Source: Saccharina japonica (lineage: Eukaryota; Sar; Phaeophyceae; Laminariales; Laminariaceae). From it: DNA of 64,000 nucleotides. The stretch is from assembly GCA_008828725.1 (NCBI GenBank), contig MEHQ01002827.1:186001-250000 (forward strand). The letters run 5' to 3'. Position 1 is the stretch's first letter, and every line of letters begins with the position of its first letter. The notes under the pieces are model-generated. The model ran no database searches and was not told the DNA's origin. It saw nothing but the letters and a program-made list of their open reading frames with translations. The position numbers were made by a program, and so were the translations under genes. Positions 55,701-64,000 of this stretch are shown here, one piece after another.

Positions 55701-58700
55701 AGAGTCTGTCCCTCTTGTTTCTTACCCTCGACGTCAATGAAGAAGCCGACGTCCCCCCCCATGAGCTGCTCGTCCGCTAAGCGTTTGAGACACGACAGAC
55801 CCGACGGTTTTTCCCTGATGACGGCGAAAAGGTCGTCCAGATTTTCCTTCTGGAACTTCCGGATGTGCATATCTCGCACCATCATATTGCGAGTTGTCGG
55901 GCTGCCCAGCGGAGGGCACGAACAATCGATCCCGAGCGATGCACAGGGCGTGTGGAAATGGTCGTCAACGTGTACCCGAGCGCGTTCGATACGTTAACCA
56001 ACAGAGGGAGGGAGGGAGGGAGGGTTGGCGCAGGTGCGGCGTGCAAATATCTCAACGAATTATTGTTCAGAGATGACTGTCCGTATACCGCAAGGGGGGG
56101 AGGGGGGGGGGGGAGGGCATGCTCATTCGCCATGCAGACGCGCTTCTGCAGCAAGCATTGTTTTCATGACAGCCGTGGGGGGAAAGAGGAGTTTTCTTAA
56201 GCCGAACTCGGGCTTCCTGTGTCAAGATGAGGCTTCCTCAAACAAGCAGTGACACTGCCACCGGGTGGGCTACACTGTACCTGGTAGGTAACAGCGGATG
56301 GGCTGTATGTTGTCCCGCTATATACCCTATAAGGCAAGTGCGCTTCTCTACCTCAAGACTATGTAACAATGAATATACTATATATATATATATTTCGTGC
56401 GTGTTTAGATAACCTGACCTGCGCTGTCCCGTGCCACCACTCTGTCCGAAAAATGTAATGTACGTTTGGGATTCTGTCTTGAGTACACAAACAGCCTATG
56501 AGGTTACGGCTCTAGTGGTATGGTGCAACCTCCGCGGAATGTATTGCATTGGCCGCATAACCTACCCTGTTGGGTACGACCACATATGCGGACGTTTTTT
56601 CATGGCGCACGCCTCTTTTCACGACAGGCCAGTAAGGCACGCCGATAGAACACATCCCCGAAGGAGCGCTGTAAACTTTTTGTTTAGTTCATCACGTGCC
56701 TTGACAAGGAGGGTGTGTACACATTTATTGTTATATTATTCTGTGCCTCGCCGTGATTATATCGCTCGGCCTCACGGACCGACGCTTGGCATACGTGTCC
56801 CTTCAACGTTTCATGTAACAGCGGCTTTTTATGCGTTTGTTTTTTAACACTCCGCGATAGCGAAACGGCCCGAAACAAAAACACCGATAAAAAGAACTGA
56901 ATTGCTGCATCTGTTTCTCAGATGAAATCGGAGGCCGCCGACAGGAGTAGCGAGCGGCGCCGACAGCGGCGAATGCCCTCTGTCGCAAAAACATCACACA
57001 GACAAAATACGGCCGTCTGTGCCGAACGCAGCACAAGAAAGCACACGCTCTATAGCAAAACAATATGGAGACATGCTTGGCCGGGTTGAAACTGAAACGT
57101 CACGCCGACCGTCACACCGCTATGATACGCACTCACCTGACGATTTCCTCGACATCGGCTCGCATGATGTAGTACACCACCAGCTCCTCCTTGGCTCTGA
57201 CGCTCGCGTACGCGCGACTGTCTCCCAGAACCCTCCCTTCCCCGAAATAGTTGGGCGATTTGATGTCCTTAATGTCCGCCTCCTGGACAGTGTCGTCCTC
57301 GAGGGTTCGGTTGAGCGAAATCGTGGCCTTCCCCGACGCTATGGAGTACCGGTAGACGGGTATCGATAGAAAAATACGAGGTGTAGGGGGTAAGGGGGAG
57401 AAGGTGGATGAGAAAAAGGAGGCCCAGCCTCGTTGCGGAAAGAAAAGCCGAAGTCCTCGTACGTGCATTTCTTATGAAGGCTTATAGGCTACGTAGAGCA
57501 AACGGTGGACCAGCCTCGCTGGGGAGAAAGAAGCCGAAGCTCTCTCAAATGCGTCTCTCATCAAGGTTTTTAAGGCTACGTATAGTGCAGCAGCTCGCGA
57601 CTTTTCACGTCATGATTATGTTTGTTTGTCGTTGACTTCCTTTCCCGTCCTCTCTTGGCACGCCGCTGCATATTTTTTTCTCTGGCGCAGCACTACTGTA
57701 CGTATGTCGCAGCAGTTTTGGTGGCACAGCAGTTTATTGTACCAGGTACGATGCATTCTATTACTCTGTATTTGGTTTATGCAACTGGTAGCCCTGCAAC
57801 TCAGCTGCCGTTTCTCTATTGAGCACAGCATATAGTTGTACGGCAAGACGCTGCAACCACCAATATTCGCTTGGAAGCATGCCGTGCGTATGGCAAGTAG
57901 GGTATGTCATGTACGAATGAATACAGACTGCGGGATAGACGACGGTGTCCCTCGATTTGGCGTGGCAGCGCATACCCGGCACGATTGTACAGCGTGCCCC
58001 ACCGTAATGTGTTAACTACCCAAAACACACAAGGCAACTAACTGTGATGTCTGCCCCTACGGCGAACCATAGTCCCACACAAGTATACCCTTAACATAAA
58101 CACGATGAATTGCGATGCTTCAGCACTACTGTAGCACCATACCATGTACGTCTACACCAACCAAACGCCGTGCGCCAAGTTGAAACCCTAATGGAAAAAG
58201 GCGGAAAAGCCTAAAACCAGAAAACAAAAAGTGCACAAGATACTCTCACCTATATAGCAAAATACATCACTCACCTATCACAAAAATTGCGGACCGGTTC
58301 CTGTCGCCATCGCCCTCTCGAATGAGGTACGTTCCGTCTTCCACAACCCAGTGGCGCAGCCTACTAGCAAGCGCCAGCTTCTCCTCCTTATTGGCGGAGT
58401 TGAAGATGAGGGTGCTCGACAAGGACTCCAGTACGTCAATCACCTGGTGCGTTGGAATGCACTCTCGCTCCGCCAGAGGCAAGCTTTTCTGCTTGCGAGC
58501 AACGGCCCCAGGCGGACGGGCGGGCGGGCGGGCGGGACGGCGGGAAGTGTCAGCATCATGTGTATCTGTAACCCGAGCCAAATGCGGTGCAACCTGAACC
58601 AATGAGGTTCAGCACATATAGATAATCTGGTATAAATCAAATATCACATCTGACAGAAAGGTGGGTGGTGGTTCAGTTCGGCTGCTGGTCGTTCGGAGAT

Positions 58701-61700
58701 GTAACGCGCCCTCGGCTTGTATGCACGGGGATGGAATGTTTGTCAGAGGCGGAAAACCATACTCCACGCATCGGATAAAAATCAGGAGCGCGATCATCTA
58801 CTGGTAGATTCTGTATGTGCCGTAATGAGATTTTTGTGCACGGTCTGCATGTTACAGATCCAACCCAGGAAACATGTGCTATTAGTAAATCACTCAGATC
58901 ATGTACGGCTCCCACCCGGCAACACGGGCTAGGTACGTACGATCATATATACTATAGTCATTAATCGATTGGTCCTGAAAGGCCTATAAACTGAAGTGGG
59001 GAGCGGTGATCTGCCCGATGCGTGGAATATTCGCAGAACGATCATTGCGAGCTTGCAAGCAACCATCACTGCTCTTGTTTCCGATGACGTTGGCACGTCT
59101 ATACGTGGTGGCAAAGGGCATACGATACTGCATTTGAATACCGCTGCCGTTTGTGTTCGCATATCGGTAGTACACAGACAGGGGAGGAAATCATCATGGA
59201 AACATGTACATTCAGTAAGGGCTCGTACGACCGATGGGAGTTGACAGAACCGGACTGATAGCACAGCCCCCGCACAGTTCCAATACGTAACGGCGCGATA
59301 GGCGAGGGAGAGTAAGGGAGGGTGAAGCTGAACGGTACAGTAGTAGCCATGCGAAGGGGATGCAAGGTTCGCGGTACACTCTGCGCAGATGATAAGACCA
59401 TTCCACAACAACACACTCGCCAAAAGCGAGACGATCCACTGTAATGCAGAATGTTTGTGTCTCGGATGCGGTGCATTGCTGTACGGTGCGGCGCGGTGCG
59501 GTGCTGTGCTGTGCGGTAAGGAGCGGTTTGTCCAACAATGCATCCTCCCGCTTCATGCTGCACTTCCGCAGATCGAACGCTGCCACCGCGTCATACGTTG
59601 AAAGAGTGAGATCCAAACTATTTCCCCCCATGAGACTCCGGCCGCTTAACGCGCAAAACGAAGTGCATGGTGCAAGTATGAGCATGGTTTCCCTGCTGCA
59701 CGTCATGGATGTTGTCCAATACCTTAGGCGGGTCGCTGTTCTATGGTGGGGTCAACTTGAGCGAATTTCGACCGGTTAATGGTTGTATGTGCGCGGTCAT
59801 TGACCTCGGGAGGCGTGGACGCTGCCCGCTTCCTTACCCTTACCCACGAACTCATAGTACCGACCCCGCGCGTTGTACGTACTGTACGTTGAGATCCATT
59901 CATTGCACGTTTACGACAGTCGAGAGCAAGTTTAGTCAGCAGAAAATCGTGCGACGTCTCGAAATTCTAAGCATAGCCCTGCGAGAGTTCTAGACTTGGA
60001 GGGGGGCTGCGTCGCCGTTACGTCGCCGCTACGTTCGGAAATTGTAGGTGAGTACGTAGGACACCCACACAAATGTCCTGTTTTTGTTCAAAAAGCAGCA
60101 CGCGGTGATTTTGATGCTAATACACGAGTTGCTTGTTCGGTAGGGCTGGTTGTTGTTTCTGTTTCAAGCAACAACAAGTAAAAACAACGGTGGTTGGCTT
60201 TGGTTGGGGGGAGGGAGGGGGGGCTACATCAACCAGCAAGGAGGCTATTTGAGACGAAAGGTGGAAGGGGTATAGGCGGAGAAAATGCCCTTCGGCTACC
60301 TGCACTGGCGGCGGTGACGATCCTCGTACATCATCCTCCTATTCCATTCTCCTACGTACTGAAACCCCTTCTTCTATTTCCACCGTGCCGGCATCGAGGA
60401 AAAAACTTCTGCAAATAACCCCCCGAACTTTCATTCGCAAGGGGTACTACCGTAGATGTGGAACTAAATCGCACGGACGGTGGATTACCATCCTCCTGTT
60501 TCATTTTCCGATTCTGCCATGCCGACATCGAAGAAAATATTCGAGGTTTCAGTCGCAGGGGGTACATGTAGTACTGTACAGTAGATGTGCAATGGCATCG
60601 CTCACGTCGCGAACGCCCACAGCCTAATTATTTATGTGCGTGCTGCTGAAGCGCAGGATACAGCGGATTAGGAGGATTTTTATCGTTCGTGACGTGGCCA
60701 CGAATCTCATTCATCGTGTGTATCATACCAGGTACACCGGAACAGCCCGCGGTTCAGACATGCAACTCTTGTGAATGCGGCCGACCTACAACTGCTGTAA
60801 ATAGCACACCGTGTCATAGTAAATCAACATTAACATTGGCTTGGACTGACGGCGGTACTACAGTACGGGTACAGCCGTACCTTACTGTACGAGTAGTACG
60901 TCTGTCTGTAGGTCGGTATCTTATCTCCCCGACCACAATGTGATGAGCTGTACGGCAACTGCGCAGAGCAGCATTGGCACTACGATACGTACGTACTCGC
61001 TGCTTGCGCATCCACACTACCAGGCACGTACGAGACAGTTGACAATACCGCACGTACCGTACAGACAACAGTACCCACAAAATACTACAGTACGTATATA
61101 CCTCGGTCCTAAAAAGTAAATACCTGATACCAGGTATAAAGGTGTATGTATACCTGGTACGTAAATGCTTCACTGACTCGTTGCTGTACGAGCACCTGAT
61201 ATGTACTGGTAACTGGTACGGGTATGCGATTTCGCACGATATGTACGTAGTACGTAGCTCGTCCGTATGAAAAGTAGTAGCTCGTCCGTATGAAAAGAGT
61301 ACTCTGTACGTATACTATACTTTGACAAATTGCTGATCTTTGTTCCAGGGTACGTACGACCACATCAATGGGGGTCACGACAGTACGAGTACTCGTACTC
61401 GTATCTACAGTACTATATACGAGTATTAATACCAGGTATCACACTCTGTGATCGTAAGGTCGGCGTAGCACGAGCACTACTCTGTAGTATACACGTACGT
61501 CCGCAGCGGCGAAAATAAACGTCTATATACGAGTATACGTGTGGCACTTACTCTGCTGCGCTGTGACGACGTCGGTCCCACCGTCGAGCTGACCCCATCG
61601 ACTCTCGTCATCGTTAGCTTCGATCGGTTAGGGTCGTCGCTGCCCTTATCCTGGAGAATGCCCCGACCTTTGTCCGCGGCGGCGCCGGCGGCGGTAGACC

Positions 61701-61998
61701 CCACCAACGACCGCGGCCCCCCTTCCCCAAACTGGACGTTATCGCCCGTCCCATCCAATCTTCCCTCCTCCCGTTCCTTCTCCTCAATGAGCACATACTT
61801 TTTGGGGGGTTTTCGTGTCGGGCTTCTAGACTGGAGTACTCGGGGCGAGAGACTGAGCGCTCGTGGCGTGAGAACCTGTGGCAATATCCCTCTTGTCACA
61901 CTGTTGTTTCGCGAAGACCCGGCACGCCGCAGGGCACGCTTCGGCGCTCCGTCCGTCTCCGACAGAGCACGCTTCGGCGCTCCGTCCGTCTCCGGCAT
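52766..61998 (-). CDS. Cyclic-nucleotide-binding and RGS domain fusion protein, seven exons
   Basis: Exons 61998-61552, 58488-58275, 57338-57137, 55901-55726, 54629-53940, 53639-53320 and 53062-52766 join in phases 0, 1, 2, 1, 1, 0 to 781 residues. Residues 1-149 are basic and disordered, with ETDGAPKRAL twice. About 165-290 form a cyclic-nucleotide-binding domain: REGDGD, IFVIASGKATISL, then YFGEGRVLGDSRAYASV, with Glu254 and Arg262 at the phosphate-binding positions. About 308-595 form an RGS domain: the helix DVGFFIDVEEYKK, ..RIVGTYI.., LFDEIL and QNIVPKFIQSSYY. It is interrupted by a ~160-residue acidic Gly/Ser-rich insert. The EEN residues by which animal RGS proteins contact G-alpha read GGD, so GTPase activation is uncertain. 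An Ala/Glu coiled coil (about 625-683) and a 98-residue tail follow. The likely role is a cyclic-nucleotide-sensing G-protein regulator. Extra exons in the 3.1-kb first intron cannot be excluded. Confidence 0.85.
54971..54988. repeat. Poly-G run
   Basis: About 17 G within the intron between the fourth and fifth exons of the CNB-RGS gene (C-rich on the gene strand). Confidence 0.9.
55984..56115. repeat. (GGGA)n and poly-G tract
   Basis: 'gaggga' units near 56004-56025 and two G runs near 56094-56115 lie 80-210 bp upstream of the fourth exon acceptor (55903-55902). On the gene strand they form strong pyrimidine tracts. Confidence 0.9.
57421..57595. repeat. Tandem duplication, about 90-bp unit
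   Basis: 'cagcctcg', 'gaaagaa' and 'gccgaag', 'aaggc' and 'aggctacgta' occur in the same order twice, from about 57424 and 57513. It lies in the intron just upstream of the third exon of the CNB-RGS gene. The copies are clearly diverged. Confidence 0.7.
58510..58540. repeat. (GGGC)n tract at a splice acceptor
   Basis: Five or more 'gggc' units lie 20-50 bp upstream of the second exon acceptor of the CNB-RGS gene (58490-58489). On the gene strand this gives a C-rich tract in place of the usual mixed pyrimidine tract. Confidence 0.85.
58800..58935. repeat. Dispersed repeat (pair of 17560-17705)
   Basis: Same orientation and order of shared words as its partner. It lies in the first intron of the CNB-RGS gene. 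The rest of this intron (58940-61550) holds overlapping chance frames up to 204 codons at 58929-59706, without domains or consistent splice sites. Confidence 0.45.
60300..60600. repeat. Diverged tandem duplication, about 170-bp unit
   Basis: 'gccggcatcgaggaaaa', 'cgaactttcattcgcaaggggtac' and 'agatgtggaa' of the first copy correspond to 'gccgacatcgaagaaaa', 'cgaggtttcagtcgcagggggtac' and 'agatgtgcaa' of the second. It lies in the first CNB-RGS intron. Confidence 0.7.
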
Positions 61999-62539
61999 AT
62001 GCGTCAATATTCTCCCTCAATCATGTACCCGGCTCGCTCCTCACGCTACCACTAAAACACAGTACCCAGCCAGCGCGGGACCACGTACGTCTGTCTCCCT
62101 CTCTCTCGGCAGTAGAATGAGACGTAGTGCGTGTTTGTCGACGTGTTTTTTTTTGTGCGAAGCACGAAGAATATATCGTCTCGGCGGCTTGAGAGACAAA
62201 GAAGAGATCGGTCCGATCAAGCAATTCGATCAAGCAAGAAGTGAAACGTCCAAACCCAGCAGAACGCACGCGTTCTATATGGAAACCCCAAAAGAACCTG
62301 TGGTGAGACCCAATGGTAATGACTTTTATATATCCATTGGTGAGACCGGAGGGGTGGGGGACTGATAATCTCGACTACGTAGGCGCGATTTAAACCACGA
62401 CTACGGGGACGTTTAAGCTACATCCCCGGGTTTCCAGCCTTGGGTTTCTCATATTCAAACCCGCCGCGTCCGCGGACAAGGCGTGAAGTATCCGTCCTCT
62501 CCAGCACCCCAGGCAGCTCCCAGGGACCGGTACGTGACG

Positions 62540-62915
62540 GCAGCGAAGCCCCTCAGCGTCCCTTGTGGTGTACCTCACGCCATAGAGCCATCAAATCCAG
62601 TTACTGCAGCCCTCACAGCCCTCAAGACCGACACAAAGCGCGCGCTTTGCTCCAGGTATGACAGGAAGCGAGTTCTTGCTGTAAGACTACGAGTATAAGT
62701 ACAGCAGTATCATCGTACAGCAGTACTCGTACCAACATACCAGTAGGATTTGACCCCGACGCGTCAAGCCAGCTCTCAGCGGTCAGCGCACGACCACAGA
62801 GAAGCCCTCCACCGTCTCTCGTTGTGTAAATCACGCCATAGACCCGCCTAATATCGTCGCTGCAGCTGGCACATCTCTCGAAACACCCAGCGCGCGCTTT
62901 CTCCGGGTTGAACAA
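62540..62915. repeat. Diverged direct duplication
   Basis: Segments at about 62555-62655 and 62800-62905 share 'cacgccatagag', 'gcgcgcgctttgctcc' or 'gcgcgcgctttctcc' and surrounding sequence. On the minus strand the second copy reads a protein-like, Cys-containing stretch of about 60 residues, but the first copy does not keep that frame. It lies upstream of the CNB-RGS start; an unlinked upstream exon cannot be excluded. Confidence 0.5.
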
Positions 62916-63329
62916 GACAGCAGTGCAATTTCAAACAGCACCCTGTATGATGCCACTGCTACTGTTGTACCGGTAGTCTCGATGATACGAGTGGTAAAGT
63001 GTACCAACGATCTATAGACTTGACCAGTACGGGTGCTCTAGTAAGAAACGCTAGTTTCGGCCCAAGGCCCTATACCTTGTTATGCTGTTCTGTGCCGAAA
63101 ACAGCAGTGGTTTTCTGCCAGCCAGGCAGGCAGGTGGTATTTTATGTACGTTCTTAGCTCCCATAATCGATGTGAGAAGTAGATGTTCTTATTTCTTATT
63201 TCGGGAAAACCAGCGGTACAATCGAGCATCTTTGCCGGGGTGCGTACTGATATTTATACGTACAGCAGCAGTGTAGTACTCGTATAGCATTGACGCTTGC
63301 CTTCTTGCATGGCTGATAATATTTGCTGA

Positions 63330-63755
63330 AAGCATGTCGTGTCGAATGTCGGATGGCAGCGCACGTCCTGTTTCTTATTTTACTGATGGTTGACGGTACA
63401 TGTTTCTTATTCCACCGTTTGTTCTCTCTCTACAGTAGAGCATTTGCTCAACGTTTTTTTCGCCCATTTCCTTGAATTTCTCAATAAGCTAGCCTTCAAC
63501 AAAGAGTAAGTGTGTGGCTGAGCATACAAACTGTGCTGGAACCTTGTTGTGTCGAACGTTAGACGGCAGCGGCCGTCCGGACCTGCTGACCCGCGACGCA
63601 CAGCAGCCACCCTGTTTATTATGTTACTAGGTGTTTGACGGTATACTTTTCTTATTCCACCGTTTATTCTCTCTTCGGAGTATTTGAGAACCGTTTTCTA
63701 CGCCCAATTCCTTTAGTACCTTCAAAAACGAGCCTTCAACAATTCTTAATTACAG
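63330..63755 (+). repeat. Tandem duplication, about 215-bp unit
   Basis: 'gtgtcgaatgtcggatggcag', 'tttcttattccaccgttt', 'ttctctct', 'cgcccatttcctt' and 'gccttcaacaa' recur as 'gtgtcgaacgttagacggcag', 'tttcttattccaccgttt', 'ttctctct', 'cgcccaattcctt' and 'gccttcaacaa'. No frame is conserved between copies. A short plus frame after the second copy (to 63844) has no supported identity; nothing else is seen to the window end. Confidence 0.8.
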
Positions 63756-64000
63756 CGGGCCCGTACTTGGGGCCGCGCTGGCACATGATGACGAGGTACT
63801 ACGGCTGCTGGCAGTTGGTTGACTACTGCACGAAAACCCGCTGATTGATCAGTAAAGGGGCTACCTGATCCCACTTCCCCTCTCGTTGGTCTCCTGCTGT
63901 GGAGAGGTTGCCGAGCGTGGTTTGAGCTCGGCTCCTTTGACGTACCCATAGTTCGACGCTTCGATCTCAGCAACGCAGTACGGCCTTCGGGATTTCGTGT

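Noticed and set aside
58929-59706. Overlapping minus frames of 154-204 codons in the first CNB-RGS intron
   Set aside because: They overlap in different phases, contain a GCGGT/CACCGC repeat, and offer no splice sites that keep the host frame.
61541-62365. 274-codon plus-strand frame
   Set aside because: It lies opposite the first exon of the CNB-RGS gene and is a GC-driven shadow without a domain.
1-64000. CRISPR array, bacterial operons, rRNA genes
   Set aside because: No spaced direct repeats of the CRISPR kind, no operon-like frames and no rRNA motifs were seen; the intron structure is eukaryotic.

Overview
This window looks like nuclear DNA from an intron-rich eukaryote, probably an alga or another microbial eukaryote. 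Long open frames are rare. The convincing coding pieces are short GC-richer islands that join across GT-AG introns (donors such as GTGAGT, GTAAGT, GTAAGA) with matching codon phase. Most of the rest is simple repeats, homopolymer G/C runs, small inverted-repeat elements and decayed mobile DNA. Short self-complementary words (TACGTA, TACCAGGTA, GAGTACTC) recur throughout. I cannot name the species; a photosynthetic stramenopile is one possibility, but that is inference only.

Three host genes can be reconstructed, all on the minus strand. (1) 52766-61998: seven exons encoding about 781 residues, with one cyclic-nucleotide-binding domain followed by an RGS (regulator of G-protein signalling) domain that is split by an acidic, low-complexity insert, then an Ala/Glu-rich coiled coil. 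I know of no standard RGS family with this layout. (2) 35010-48489: four exons encoding 269 residues, a membrane-anchored YHS-domain protein whose first intron is about 8.3 kb. (3) 14452-16018: the first two exons of a paralogue of gene 2, with the same anchor-plus-YHS layout and nearly the same intron positions; its last exons were not found.

Layout. 1-14.4 kb is repeat-dominated: a palindromic pair of ~830-bp elements at 7.6-9.2 kb, LTR-like repeats with an RNase H fossil at 9.8-11.8 kb, and a short MITE at 1.3 kb. 14.4-16.0 kb holds the partial YHS gene between trinucleotide arrays. 16-26 kb is repeats and unassigned short frames, including a 1.1-kb element with MITE-type ends at 19.6-20.7 kb. 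26-32.5 kb holds scattered broken coding-like fragments, possibly a virus-like fossil. 35.0-48.5 kb is the YHS gene with its repeat-filled introns. 49.9-51.6 kb is another patch of broken coding-like frames. 52.8-62.0 kb is the CNB-RGS gene. The right end carries local tandem duplications.

Functionally, the CNB-RGS protein would let a cyclic nucleotide influence heterotrimeric G-protein signalling, if the domains are active. The two YHS proteins appear to be paralogous single-pass membrane proteins with an extracytoplasmic YHS domain. Nothing in the window links them to the CNB-RGS gene.
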